Assembly (NCBI GenBank): GCA_002154655.1
Contig: NGUZ01000009.1
Span: forward strand, 1-64,000
DNA length: 64,000 nt
Direction of reading: 5' to 3'
Source of the DNA: Corynebacterium kefirresidentii
Lineage (GTDB): Bacteria > Actinomycetota > Actinomycetes > Mycobacteriales > Mycobacteriaceae
This document shows positions 18,328 to 27,404 of this stretch, piece by piece. Made by a program: the position numbers and the translations under genes. Every line of letters begins with the position of its first letter. The stretch's first letter is position 1. The notes under the pieces were generated by a model that was not told the origin of the DNA, did no database searches, and saw nothing but the letters and a program-made list of their open reading frames with translations.

Positions 18328-19239
18328 TTACGCGGCGTCGATAAGCTGTCGGGCCCAGCCCACTACCCACTGGTTAGCCGTCGTGCCATCAATGACTCCG
18401 TTATTGGAGGCGTACTGCGCATGGACGCCATTCGCGGCAATCAAACCCTGCGCGCGCTCCAGCGCATTAGACACGTTTGGTGGGGCATCACAGACTGAAT
18501 CATTGGGCGCACAGATCTGGAAGGTCCGATCCGCCAGGCTACCGAACCCATTCGGGCGCGCACCGCGCATGGACGCACCCGGAACGATGGGCTGAACTAA
18601 ACCAGATACCGGCTGGAGGGCAATTTCCGCACCCACGCCGCCAACCTTGCGGCCCGGGTTTTGGCCAACGCCATTTTGGCGGCGACCATCCGCAATAAGG
18701 GCCACACCTGCAATGCTTTCCGCCGGCACTGCACCCTGACCGCCGCCGATCTCGTCGGCAACGTCACCAGCGATGACCGCGCCCTGAGAGAAGCCGCTCA
18801 CAATGAATTTGGTTGCCGGGCAGCTCTCATGCACACTGCGCAGCTCATTATTCATCTTGGCGGTTCCCTCATTGCGGGAATCGTCGTAGCTCATTTCATG
18901 CTGTGCATTAATGTTTTTAAACTGCGCGGTATAAGGAAGGGTCCATACCTTCACGTCGTCCCCGTAGGCCTCCTGCAATGGCTTCGTAATAGACAGCATG
19001 AACGAGCGCGGATTGGCAGAAGGATTAAGCGGATCGTCGTCAGCCGCAGATTCCCACGTACCCGGGGCGGAAATGAACTCCACACGCGGGCACCACTCGG
19101 GCTGCTGCGGCGGTGGCGCAGCCTGCTCTGTGGGGCGCGGGGCTGGAGAGTCGGTGCCCTGGTTGAGGTAACGCGACGCGCCCACGCCGATAACAGCTAA
19201 AACGACGAGAACTGCGACAACAGTAATGGTTTTTCTCAT
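18328..19239 (-). CDS. Cutinase-like esterase/phospholipase, Culp6 type
   Basis: Secreted or membrane-tethered serine hydrolase of 303 residues. An N-terminal hydrophobic segment (residues 4-20) is followed by a Pro-rich linker and a cutinase domain. The nucleophile is Ser in GFSQG (about residue 147), the acid is in CAPNDSVCD (about residue 245) and the His in GVHAQY (about residue 274). Its place next to fadD32 equals that of Rv3802c, an essential envelope lipid hydrolase, which suggests a role in mycolate or phospholipid turnover. Cys pairs are consistent with disulfides outside the membrane. Confidence 0.9.
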   Translation of the reverse strand: MRKTITVVAVLVVLAVIGVGASRYLNQGTDSPAPRPTEQAAPPPQQPEWCPRVEFISAPGTWESAADDDPLNPSANPRSFMLSITKPLQEAYGDDVKVWTLPYTAQFKNINAQHEMSYDDSRNEGTAKMNNELRSVHESCPATKFIVSGFSQGAVIAGDVADEIGGGQGAVPAESIAGVALIADGRRQNGVGQNPGRKVGGVGAEIALQPVSGLVQPIVPGASMRGARPNGFGSLADRTFQICAPNDSVCDAPPNVSNALERAQGLIAANGVHAQYASNNGVIDGTTANQWVVGWARQLIDAA

Positions 19240-19261
19240 GGATTAGTTGTACCAGGTGAAC

Positions 19262-19693
19262 CTAGCAAATCCCTGTACGCGCGGAATCCGTAATCAGCTT
19301 AGAAAGCTCTTCAAAGCCCATCTTGGTGCGCTGTTGCTCAACAAGCTGGCCGGCGACCGCAGAGAGGGTGACATCATTCTCATCACAGGCTGCTTTGCCC
19401 GCGCCGAGGAGCTGATCTTCTACGCCCTCAACGTTGACGCCGGCGTCTTTTAGCCTGCCTAGGTACTTGGCTTCCGATTCCGGCAGCTCGGCGGTGGGAA
19501 TTTCAGAGATCTCACGCGCACCGCGGTCTTCCTGCGACTTAGAGGATGTCTCTTCCGCAGAGGTAGGGGCCTCCGACTCCCGCTCGAGGGGCGCGATCTC
19601 GGTCTCTTGCGGCGGTTCGCTATCCACCGTGGCGGAATCGCAGCCCGCAAGACCCAAGCACAGCGCCGCGCCCACAACTACTAGCTTGCGCAT
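19262..19693 (-). CDS. DUF732-like lipoprotein
   Basis: Lipoprotein of 143 residues: signal peptide with lipobox LAGC (Cys18), then an acidic Ser/Glu/Pro-rich linker (residues 20-60) and a small helical C-terminal domain with two Cys (AACDEND and TGIC) resembling DUF732. Function unknown. It starts two bases after the mytA stop, implying co-translation with that mycolyltransferase, so it may be a partner or anchor of MytA at the cell surface. Confidence 0.8.
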   Translation of the reverse strand: MRKLVVVGAALCLGLAGCDSATVDSEPPQETEIAPLERESEAPTSAEETSSKSQEDRGAREISEIPTAELPESEAKYLGRLKDAGVNVEGVEDQLLGAGKAACDENDVTLSAVAGQLVEQQRTKMGFEELSKLITDSARTGIC

Positions 19694-19695
19694 AG

Positions 19696-21642
19696 CTACT
19701 TCTTCTCGGTCCGAACCTGGCCCAGAACCTCGCTGATCTTGCCGTGCTGGAATTCCTGGCTCAAACCACCAGCGGCAATCTCGGAGTAGTCAGAGGTAGG
19801 CCAGCCGAACTCGCCCTGCTCCCAGCCAGCCTGGCCCCAGCGGTCCATAATCTTGCTCTTCAGAATGTAGTGTGCACCAGTCTTCGGGGACCAGTAGATG
19901 CTGCCCTTTTCAAAGGTCTGGAAGAAGCCGCCATTGACGGCGTTCTCTCCGGACGTCGGGAAGCCGAGCGCAGACTCCGCGCCGCCCATGTCCTTGTACT
20001 TGGCGCCGATAGCACCGTGTACTACCTGGTTGGAGCCATCCGGGTTACGGGTAAGGATTCCGTCCTGGAATTCCTGCATGTAGCCCTCACCGACCTTCTT
20101 TACCGAGCCGGTCGGGTACTTCAGGTCGCCCTTTTCGTAGCCATTCTTGCCCCAAGCCTGGAACATATCGCCGGTAATCTCCCAAGCGCCAGTCTCCGGG
20201 GACCAGTAGATGGAGCCGTGCTCAAAGTGCACGAAGCGGCCCTTGCCGTCTGGCGTCTTGGACTCACCGGTCTTCGGGAAGCCAAGCCAGGAGGTTGGTC
20301 CGCCGATTTCGGCATAGCGAGCACCGATGCGGCCGAAGAGGGCATGCGCACCGGTGTCTGGGGACCAGTAGGCGGTGCCAGACTCGAAGTCCTGGGCCTT
20401 GCCCTTCTTGGCGACGTCGTACTCATTATTCAAGCAAGAGCCAATAACGCCGCTCTTGGTCTCCGCAGCGATGGCTCCAATTGCCTCACAGTCCGCACCG
20501 CGGTCGGCCTTGTCCATCTGCAATGCATCCGCGATGTATGGCCATGCCTGCTGCATCTCAAACTGCCAGTATTCCCAGCTGTGCACGCCGGATGGGCGGA
20601 ACTTAACCACAGGATCAATCTTGGCGCGCTTCGCATAATCAACATAGGTCTGGGTGGACATACGGGAGATGACCTCCAAGCCCATGCCGGCGAGGTTTGC
20701 CTGGCCCTTAGCCACGGAGTTGGCGTTGCCAAAGTCATCCTTGCCCGAACCTGCGGAGACATATACCTTCATGTCCTTCAGGTTTTCAATGCCCAGCTTT
20801 GGATCATGGTCGATCCAGTTTTGGGAGCCCGGCTGGCCCCACATCTTGCGGGAATCATAACCGCCGGCATCGCGCTGCGAAGCCATGATGGCTTCCGGCA
20901 TGCCACGCGTAGTGGTATCGAGGTAGCCGGAGAAAGAACCCACGAAGCTAAACAGGTGCGGGTTGCGCTCAGCCAGGTTCATCGCGGCAGTACCGCCCAT
21001 GGACAGGCCGGTTACCGCGCGCTTGTGGTTGGAGCGGTACTCATTGTCCAGGATCGGGATCAATTCCTTGGTCAGGAAGGTCTCCCACATATAGTGCTTA
21101 CCGCGGTCTGCTTGCTCCCAGTCCGAGTAGAAGGAAGACTCGCCGCCCACCGGCATGATCAGGTTGACGTTGCGGTCGGCGTACTGGTTCAAAATATTGG
21201 TTTCAATGGTCCAGCCGGACTCATCATCACGAGCACGCAGGCCATCCAGTGCCCATACCTCTGGGAACTTCTTTTCTGGGTGGGAGTACCAGTCACGGGC
21301 GAGCTGGATTTGCACCTTCTGCTCTTTATCCGGCATCGCCGCGGACTTGATGTAGACCATCAAGTGGCGGTTGGTTAGGTACTCCACGCGGTTGATCTTC
21401 ACGCCCTCCGGCAGACCCTTAACATCCGGGTACTCGGTGTTCAGCGGGGTGCGGGCGGGTGGATCCTTTGGTGCGAAGTGATCGGACAGGCTGGAATCGC
21501 CGCCGATTGCGGAAGAGAGATCGCCTACAGAAGATTGTGCGGTGGCGTTTGGCAGCAGGGCCAAACCCACGGCGATGGCGGTAGGTACTGCGGCCACAGC
21601 AAGGCCCTTGCGAGCCTTGCTCGGGGAAGTGCTTTTGCGCAT
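19696..21642 (-). CDS. mytA: PS1-type mycolyltransferase with LGFP repeats
   Basis: Secreted corynomycolyltransferase of 648 residues, equivalent to C. glutamicum PS1/Cop1 (MytA). A signal peptide ends near NATA-QS (residue 35). The Ag85-type esterase domain spans about residues 60-375 with nucleophile S214 (GLSMGG) and catalytic H354 (GVHSWEYW). The C-terminal third has about four tandem LGFP repeats (for example SWLGFPKTGE and SALGFPTSGE, each with a YWSPxTGA motif), which bind the cell wall. It transfers mycolates to arabinogalactan and trehalose. A long nested hairpin lies upstream, and a lipoprotein gene follows directly. Confidence 0.96.
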   Translation of the reverse strand: MRKSTSPSKARKGLAVAAVPTAIAVGLALLPNATAQSSVGDLSSAIGGDSSLSDHFAPKDPPARTPLNTEYPDVKGLPEGVKINRVEYLTNRHLMVYIKSAAMPDKEQKVQIQLARDWYSHPEKKFPEVWALDGLRARDDESGWTIETNILNQYADRNVNLIMPVGGESSFYSDWEQADRGKHYMWETFLTKELIPILDNEYRSNHKRAVTGLSMGGTAAMNLAERNPHLFSFVGSFSGYLDTTTRGMPEAIMASQRDAGGYDSRKMWGQPGSQNWIDHDPKLGIENLKDMKVYVSAGSGKDDFGNANSVAKGQANLAGMGLEVISRMSTQTYVDYAKRAKIDPVVKFRPSGVHSWEYWQFEMQQAWPYIADALQMDKADRGADCEAIGAIAAETKSGVIGSCLNNEYDVAKKGKAQDFESGTAYWSPDTGAHALFGRIGARYAEIGGPTSWLGFPKTGESKTPDGKGRFVHFEHGSIYWSPETGAWEITGDMFQAWGKNGYEKGDLKYPTGSVKKVGEGYMQEFQDGILTRNPDGSNQVVHGAIGAKYKDMGGAESALGFPTSGENAVNGGFFQTFEKGSIYWSPKTGAHYILKSKIMDRWGQAGWEQGEFGWPTSDYSEIAAGGLSQEFQHGKISEVLGQVRTEKK

Positions 21643-21719
21643 AGGTAAACGTCCTTGAAGATTTGCCGCGGTACCTTTCCGAGGGTTCCCCTCCCCCGGA
21701 CCGATGCCTACGGCGTGAG

Positions 21720-21771
21720 CTGTCTATCGTGTGCTCAAGTTTAAGTTGAACTTGAGACTTACGCTAGACAG
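21720..21771. promoter_or_regulatory. Long nested hairpin upstream of mytA
   Basis: Outer arms 21720-21730 and 21761-21771 match over 11 bp with one mismatch; inner arms CTCAAGTT (21734-21741) and AACTTGAG (21749-21756) are perfect with a 7-nt loop. It lies between the stop of the aldehyde dehydrogenase gene and mytA. No T run follows on the minus strand, so it is not a classical intrinsic terminator; an mRNA leader structure, processing site or operator is more likely. Confidence 0.6.
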
Positions 21772-21779
21772 ACACGCCG

Positions 21780-23180
21780 CTACATTGCCGGGGAATTACC
21801 CGGATTATCCTGTCCGCTCACGCGGTACAGGTGCTCGTTGACGAACTCGCCTACGCCCCAGCGCGCCAACTCGCGGCCATAGCCGGAGCGATTCACGCCA
21901 CCGAATGGCAGGCCTGCTGCGGTTACCGACGCCTCGTTAACAAACGTCATGCCATCGTTGAGCTGGTTGGCTACTTCAAACGCAGCATCCAAGTCAGTGC
22001 CCCACACGGAGCTAGACAGACCGTACTCGGAGTTATTGGCAATCTCGATGGCCTCTTCGACGTCCTTGGCCTTGTACACAATCGCCACTGGGCCGAAGAT
22101 CTCGTTGCAGCCTACGTCGGCGGACGGGTCGACGTCGGTAAGCAGTGCAGGCTCCATATAGGCACCCTCGCGATCGATCTTCTTGCCGCCTACGCGAATC
22201 TTGGCGTCGCCGTTGGCCGCGGCCTTTTCGAGGCGCTCCACAATCTCATCGCGGGCGCCGATGGAGGACAGCGGACCAATGTCGGCATTCTCGTCGTCAT
22301 AAGTGCCGACCTTCATGTCCCCGATCTTCTTTTCCAAGTACTCCACAGTGCGGTCATAGAAGTCCTCTAGAACGATAAGGCGCTTCGGTGCATTGCAGGC
22401 CTGGCCGGTGTTGTACATGCGAATCAGGTTGAACTGATCCAGTACCCACTCCAGATTCTCATCATCGATAACCAGGAATGGGTCATTGCCGCCTAGCTCC
22501 AGCACGGACTTCTTGTAATTTTCACCAGCGGTCTTGGCCACGGCAGCGCCCGCAGCCTCAGAGCCGGTCAGCGAAACACCCTTGATGCGCTTATCCGCTA
22601 CAAAGGCATCCATCTGGGAACCGGAAGCATAAATGTTGATATACGCATCCTTCGGCAGACCAGCTTCTTCCAAGATGTCCTGACATGCCTGGGAAGACAG
22701 CGGGCAGATGGAAGCGTGCTTGAGCACGATGGTGTTACCCAGCAGCAGGTTAGGAGCTGCGAAGCGGGCTACCTGGTAGTACGGGAAGTTCCACGGCATG
22801 ATGCCCAACAACGGACCAATTGGCTCCTTGCGCACGACGGTCTTATGCGCGTTCTGAGCCGGCAGGTACTCATCTGCGAGCAGCTCGTGCGCATGCTCGG
22901 CATAGTAGCGATAGATATCGGCAACAATCTGCACTTCGGCCTTTGCCCAACGGGTCAGCTTGCCCATTTCACGACCGATGTGGTCTGCCAACTCATCGAT
23001 GCGCTCTTCATAAAGGTCCGCAGCGCGGGACAAAACCGCGGCACGCTCCTCGATGCGAGTACTACGCCATGCATCGTAGGCCGCGGTGGAGCGGTCTAGG
23101 ATGTCATCGCGCTGCGAATCATCGATGCGTTCAAACTTGTCTTCACTCTTGCCTGTGCTTGGATTCTCAATAGCGAACAT
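21780..23180 (-). CDS. NAD(P)-dependent aldehyde dehydrogenase, succinate-semialdehyde type
   Basis: Aldehyde dehydrogenase of 466 residues. It has the PWNFPYYQ cofactor-site strand, the catalytic Glu in LELGGNDP (about residue 234) and the catalytic Cys in NTGQACNAP (about residue 268), plus NEIFGP near the C-terminus. Length and LPFGGVNRSGYGRE pattern are those of succinate-semialdehyde dehydrogenases of the GabD group, which oxidise succinate semialdehyde to succinate; the exact aldehyde is not provable. It interrupts the two mycolyltransferase genes, which are close together in M. tuberculosis. The HNH gene ends 21 bp upstream, so they may be cotranscribed. Confidence 0.88.
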   Translation of the reverse strand: MFAIENPSTGKSEDKFERIDDSQRDDILDRSTAAYDAWRSTRIEERAAVLSRAADLYEERIDELADHIGREMGKLTRWAKAEVQIVADIYRYYAEHAHELLADEYLPAQNAHKTVVRKEPIGPLLGIMPWNFPYYQVARFAAPNLLLGNTIVLKHASICPLSSQACQDILEEAGLPKDAYINIYASGSQMDAFVADKRIKGVSLTGSEAAGAAVAKTAGENYKKSVLELGGNDPFLVIDDENLEWVLDQFNLIRMYNTGQACNAPKRLIVLEDFYDRTVEYLEKKIGDMKVGTYDDENADIGPLSSIGARDEIVERLEKAAANGDAKIRVGGKKIDREGAYMEPALLTDVDPSADVGCNEIFGPVAIVYKAKDVEEAIEIANNSEYGLSSSVWGTDLDAAFEVANQLNDGMTFVNEASVTAAGLPFGGVNRSGYGRELARWGVGEFVNEHLYRVSGQDNPGNSPAM

Positions 23181-23201
23181 GTGCCCCTGTATAGTCCCGA
23201 C

Positions 23202-24347
23202 TCACAGGCCTTGCAATGATCCCCTCCTGAGCTTGAGGAATCGCTCCCACGTCAGCTTCCAGTGAATATTCCGGGGAGCTAATGGACCTGCCGCTCGGTC
23301 TACTTCGTAAGTGCCATCCTCAAACATCCAAACTATGTCGCCGGTAAACGGATCCATGACGTATCGCACCCGCCCATCAGTCTTTACATTGTGGTGATGC
23401 TGACACAGGCTCACCAGATTTCCCACACTTGTAGGCCCGTTGTTGCCATACTCCACGCGGTGGTCTAATTGGCAATAGTGCGCCGGCATTGAACACCCAG
23501 GCCACCGGCACGTTGCATCCCGCCCTTGTACCCAGGTACGAATCTCCTCAGAGGGAACATAGCGCTGGACACCCTCGGCTCGGAGGGTTCGCACTACCGA
23601 GTCATGCATCAAATACTCCCCTAGCTCACACCATCCTGCACTGGGAATGAAAACGCGGGAGGTGTCCTCACCCGTGCGATAGGTATTGATGACCACCTTG
23701 GTACTAGTGCGATTAAAAATCAGTTTTTCTAGCGCCGCTGCCTTTGAAACCCCGTCTTGTGATGCGGCTTTATCAATATGCCTCGAGATTGCCGCCGCAG
23801 TGGCTTTATCTGTCTTCAATACAACCGTGGCCTGTCCGCCTGAATAGGACACCGACACTGCACGCTCAATATCCTTGGACAAATTCGGTTTAAGCAACCC
23901 GTCGATAAATCCGCGCAGGAAGTTGCGGAGTTCCGGTTCTGTCGGAACGTGCTGTCCTGGGTCCTTAGGAGTCAGGAAGTCTGCCAGAGCCGCATCAACC
24001 AGCTGGATCTTTGCCTCATCTTCCCCGAGGGGGCGCAATTCCACGTCAATAACTTGAAGCCGCGGGAGGTCCAAGATCCAGTGCTCTGTCTGCACTGCGG
24101 TAGTAAGCGGAAGCTCACTCATCCGAAAGTGAGCTTGGATTGCGCTCGAGACGCGCCACCGCGACAGCCCCAACCTTTTGGATAACACTGCAAGTGTGCA
24201 ATCAACGTCATCTTCCAGTTGCGGTAATAACGCCTGAAAGAGCTGCCACGACTGGATTCTTTGCACCATGGCCATGACACACACGGTGTCTTCTAGGTCA
24301 TTAGTGGAAAAATAAGCTTGCTTTGGCGGCGCGGTGGCAGTAGTCAC
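23202..24347 (-). CDS. DUF222 / HNH endonuclease-like protein
   Basis: A 381-residue member of the 13E12-repeat type DUF222 family with a C-terminal HNH domain. The zinc and catalytic pattern CRWPGC...LDHRVEYGNNG...NLVSLCQHHHNVK (about residues 285-325) is complete. These proteins are often multi-copy in actinobacteria and behave like selfish or mobile coding elements; their role is unknown. The gene looks AT-richer by eye than its neighbours and sits inside an otherwise conserved envelope locus, so recent acquisition is plausible. GTG start at 24347 follows a GGGGGA stretch. No transposase or terminal repeats were found beside it. Confidence 0.88.
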   Translation of the reverse strand: MTTATAPPKQAYFSTNDLEDTVCVMAMVQRIQSWQLFQALLPQLEDDVDCTLAVLSKRLGLSRWRVSSAIQAHFRMSELPLTTAVQTEHWILDLPRLQVIDVELRPLGEDEAKIQLVDAALADFLTPKDPGQHVPTEPELRNFLRGFIDGLLKPNLSKDIERAVSVSYSGGQATVVLKTDKATAAAISRHIDKAASQDGVSKAAALEKLIFNRTSTKVVINTYRTGEDTSRVFIPSAGWCELGEYLMHDSVVRTLRAEGVQRYVPSEEIRTWVQGRDATCRWPGCSMPAHYCQLDHRVEYGNNGPTSVGNLVSLCQHHHNVKTDGRVRYVMDPFTGDIVWMFEDGTYEVDRAAGPLAPRNIHWKLTWERFLKLRRGSLQGL

Positions 24348-24465
24348 GTAAGTTCCCCCTCATTAAATTCGCACACCCAATCGAACTAACACCCACAGAA
24401 TAACCCGCACAACTGTCCCCCGCAACAGCTAAGGGTATATTTGTTCGATATTTAACCTAAAGAAA

Positions 24466-24492
24466 ATCCCCTCTTCACAATGAAGAGGGGAT
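24466..24492 (-). terminator. Intrinsic terminator after mytB
   Basis: Perfect 12-bp stem (24466-24477 with 24481-24492), 3-nt loop, followed on the minus strand by a T-rich TTTTCTTT tract, 13 bp after the mytB stop codon. Confidence 0.92.
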
Positions 24493-24505
24493 CAGGCCGG
24501 GAGAA

Positions 24506-25519
24506 TTACCAAGCGTTCATAACGTTAAGTACTTGCGGCTTGGAACGGTTGAGCTGGTAGCCAAACTGCTCCCAGTTGTGCAGGCCCTGGGCCGGGTAGT
24601 CCACGGTTGGATTGAGCCCCTGCAGACGAGCAGCGCCTTCCCACACGCGGGTGGTGATATTGGAGCCGACCTCGAGTGCAGCACCGGCCGCCTGGTGCTC
24701 CGGCAGGTAGTGGCTATCGCCGGCACCTGGGATACCGGAGGCTGCGGAGATATACAGGTTGGTGTTGCGCAACTGCGGAATGAGCAACAGCGGATCATTC
24801 TGGAAACGCTTCGGGTTAAACAAAGAACCGTACATAGCGTTGATGTTGAATCCACCCGCGTCCAGCATGGCAAAACGCATCATGGTCTGAGCACCTGGAA
24901 CCGTGGTGGTCAGGAAGCCGGAATAAGACATTGCCTGGCGGAACTGGTTCGGGTGCTTGGCGGCGAGGGTCAGAGCAGCACCAGCGCCCATGGACAGGCC
25001 AGCAATAGAGTTATTATTGCGGGCAACACCAAAATTGCGCTCCAAGTAGCCAGGCAGCTCGCTAGTCAGGAAGGTCTCCCACTTGTAGTTGACCGGATTT
25101 TGCAGGTCATAGGTAGCAGGACCCTGCCAGTCGGCATAGAAGGAAGCGGCACCGCCCACCGGCATAGCCAGGGTAATATTATGTGGCTCGTAGGTCTTGG
25201 CAGCATTGACGTCGTTTACCCACGCGTTGGTGCGATTGGTAGCACGCAGGCCATCGAGCAGGTAGAGGGCAGCATTGCCGCCCCGCTTCGCGGGCTGAAT
25301 CTGCACCGGAATAGTGCGGCCCATAGCCTGAGACCACACGTCACAGCGCTGGACCCACCAGCCAACCTTGTCCCACTCACACGTACCAGTGGCGTCACGG
25401 CGCAGCCAGTCGCGGTTGGCTGCCTCGGCCGGCTGGGAACCCGCCACGACGGCCAAGCCCAAAGCTACGGCAACTGCCATGATGACTGAAAGGACGCGAC
25501 CCTTGATGGAAGCAGTCAT
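24506..25519 (-). CDS. mytB: Mycolyltransferase, Ag85-like, without LGFP repeats
   Basis: Secreted mycolyltransferase of 337 residues from the ATG at 25519, which has GGAGGAG just upstream; the frame continues to 25591 without a plausible start. A signal peptide ends at AEA-AN (about residue 34). The alpha/beta-hydrolase core has nucleophile S176 (GLSMGAG) and the His motif LHNWEQFGY near the C-terminus. The Trp of the LHNW motif is in the usual Ag85 place. It corresponds in position to C. glutamicum cmytB and to the fbp genes next to aftB in M. tuberculosis. It shares substrates with MytA but lacks the wall-binding repeats. Confidence 0.95.
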   Translation of the reverse strand: MTASIKGRVLSVIMAVAVALGLAVVAGSQPAEAANRDWLRRDATGTCEWDKVGWWVQRCDVWSQAMGRTIPVQIQPAKRGGNAALYLLDGLRATNRTNAWVNDVNAAKTYEPHNITLAMPVGGAASFYADWQGPATYDLQNPVNYKWETFLTSELPGYLERNFGVARNNNSIAGLSMGAGAALTLAAKHPNQFRQAMSYSGFLTTTVPGAQTMMRFAMLDAGGFNINAMYGSLFNPKRFQNDPLLLIPQLRNTNLYISAASGIPGAGDSHYLPEHQAAGAALEVGSNITTRVWEGAARLQGLNPTVDYPAQGLHNWEQFGYQLNRSKPQVLNVMNAW

Positions 25520-25580
25520 CTTTCTCCTCCAAACTACTCGGTGATTGTCACTAAGCTCTATCGTCCGAACCCTGTATATC

Positions 25581-25602
25581 GTTAACGTCACGGATCGATA
25601 AC
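25581..25602. promoter_or_regulatory. Imperfect palindrome upstream of mytB
   Basis: GTTAACG (25581-25587) and CGATAAC (25596-25602) form an inverted repeat with one mismatch, about 60 bp before the mytB start and inside the 137-bp gap to aftB. A TATACA box lies between it and the gene on the minus strand. Candidate operator only. Confidence 0.35.
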
Positions 25603-25656
25603 AATGTCACAGGTTAGTGTAACTTAGGTTGGCCCTAAAGTCTGCATTTGAAGAAA

Positions 25657-27351
25657 TTAGTGCAGGTAGTCCGAGGGATCCGAGGAGAAGGCTAGGGTCC
25701 GCCCGTCTGTCAGGGAGAATTTAATATTTTTCCAGAAACGGTCCCAAGTTAAAGGATCCCTGTAGGTGGCGAAGAGTTTCTGAAAATCGGCGTCGGCAAG
25801 AGCGACGCGAGCCTTGGCAGCCTCGTACTTATCAATCCACGCCGGAACCTCGTCAATATCGACGGCAGAGTCTGCCACCTGCCATGACATGTCCAAGCTC
25901 TTGTCGTGCCCAATGCGTCCACCCTCGATGCGTGGCTGGCGCGCCGCCAAAGGATTGCTGAGCCCAATATTGTCCAGCACGCGAATATCCAGCGGTGCAT
26001 TCATGGAAGAAAGGCCCAAATTGAGCAGGTAAACGGTCGGTGGGTCGGTGCGCGAGGGATCTGCGGGGGCCGCCGTCCACGAGAACCTATCTTCCCCCTT
26101 GATATAGCGGAAAGTCATGGCGTCGCCAGCCTCCAGCTCGTCGATACCCTCTTGGTAGTCCTCCATAAACTTGGCGCCGAGGAATTCTTCGGCCCGCATG
26201 GGAGGATCCTCACGCTGGGTCGCGTGGGTCCAGAAATCGCGCTCATCCACGATGGAGATCTCGCCCTCGTAGATGCTGCGGTCCACCGGATGTCCGCGCA
26301 GAACGATAACTAGCGCCCATACCGCACAGAACACGGAGGCTATCCATACTCGAACGCTCACCACAAAAATGGGAAGCAGTGCCGCAAAAAGTGGGAGCAA
26401 AAGCATGCGACCATGCATGAAATCTCCACCCACGCGCAGCACGTAGAGCGTGTGAATGAGCGCAGTGCCTTCAAAGAGATAAATAGCGGTGGCAGTAGAG
26501 CGCACCGCAGTGGGGCGCAGGTTTGCCTTCCATAGACCTGCCACGGCGAGCACGATAAGCGGCAGGAAGAGCCAGTATGGGCCGGCAAAATCCGCCAGGT
26601 AGGTAAACCCCTTGCCCCATTCGGCCCCAGCCGCAGACTTAGCCACGGCCGTGTGCGGGGTTAGTAGACCGTAGTAGCCCATGCGGAAAATCTCATAGGC
26701 CAATGGCAGCGGCACCGCGGCGGCAAGAATCTTCCACGAGCGGTGGGATACAAGAAGCACGATTCCCACCAGACCGCCGTATAAAGCGAGCTCTGGGCGC
26801 ACCAGCCAGGACAATCCAGCCCAGAAGGCGAGCCAATAGGCATCGCTATTGCTCCCAGAGTGGCGGCGCGGGCGCGTCCAGCGCAGCAAAAGCCGCCACA
26901 GCATAGCGAGATAGAAGATGCACAAGCCCCATTCCAGGCCGGAGGTAAAAAAGTCCCGGGCCGGCGGCAGGGCCAGATACACCAGCGCGCCGGCCGGAAG
27001 AACGATGCCAGTGCGCATGCTGGCCGCAGCGCCCGTACCGACTACCATTGCCGCGACCGCCAAAATGAGCCCCAAGTAAATGGCGATGCCTTCCAGGTTT
27101 GCGTGGGTCACCCAGCGCACCAAGAAAATAAGGTACTGCCACAGCGTGGAGGTATTGGCCTCTACGCGTTCGCCCATATTGAACACGGGCCCATTTCCGG
27201 CTTCGAGGTTGCGCACGGTACGCAGGACAATGAGTCCGTCATCGGAAATCCAGCGGCGCGCAAAACCGCCCCACAAAGATAAAACACCGATCACAAGGGC
27301 GGCCGCCGAGGTACTCCAGCGGGCGATACTCTTGTGGTCGGTGTTAAGCAC
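25657..27351 (-). CDS. aftB: Arabinofuranosyltransferase AftB
   Basis: GT-C membrane glycosyltransferase (564 residues) that adds the terminal beta-1,2-linked arabinofuranose to arabinogalactan from decaprenyl-phospho-arabinose, on the outer face of the membrane. The catalytic ISDDGLI motif (about residues 36-42) lies in the first periplasmic loop, followed by the acceptor-loop GERVEANTSTLW. About nine or ten membrane segments occupy residues 15-365, and the last 200 residues form a soluble periplasmic domain. It is shorter than the 626-residue M. tuberculosis protein. Gene order mytB-aftB-ubiA is the conserved one. Confidence 0.93.
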   Translation of the reverse strand: MLNTDHKSIARWSTSAAALVIGVLSLWGGFARRWISDDGLIVLRTVRNLEAGNGPVFNMGERVEANTSTLWQYLIFLVRWVTHANLEGIAIYLGLILAVAAMVVGTGAAASMRTGIVLPAGALVYLALPPARDFFTSGLEWGLCIFYLAMLWRLLLRWTRPRRHSGSNSDAYWLAFWAGLSWLVRPELALYGGLVGIVLLVSHRSWKILAAAVPLPLAYEIFRMGYYGLLTPHTAVAKSAAGAEWGKGFTYLADFAGPYWLFLPLIVLAVAGLWKANLRPTAVRSTATAIYLFEGTALIHTLYVLRVGGDFMHGRMLLLPLFAALLPIFVVSVRVWIASVFCAVWALVIVLRGHPVDRSIYEGEISIVDERDFWTHATQREDPPMRAEEFLGAKFMEDYQEGIDELEAGDAMTFRYIKGEDRFSWTAAPADPSRTDPPTVYLLNLGLSSMNAPLDIRVLDNIGLSNPLAARQPRIEGGRIGHDKSLDMSWQVADSAVDIDEVPAWIDKYEAAKARVALADADFQKLFATYRDPLTWDRFWKNIKFSLTDGRTLAFSSDPSDYLH

Positions 27352-27404
27352 GGGGAGAAAGTTTATCAGCCCCGCGGAAAATTTCTATATCGATTCAGCT
27401 GTGT

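Noticed and set aside
19900..20420. Periodic repeats that might be a CRISPR or satellite array
   Set aside because: The periodicity is the coding of tandem LGFP units in MytA; repeats diverge at the DNA level and lack spacer structure.
19744..21378. 544-codon open frame antisense to mytA
   Set aside because: Long only because codon bias of mytA removes stops on the opposite strand; its translation shows no family features, while mytA is unmistakable.
23202..24347. Insertion sequence or group I intron around the HNH gene
   Set aside because: No transposase, inverted terminal repeats, target duplication or intron-like fold seen; the gene is a free-standing DUF222/HNH protein.
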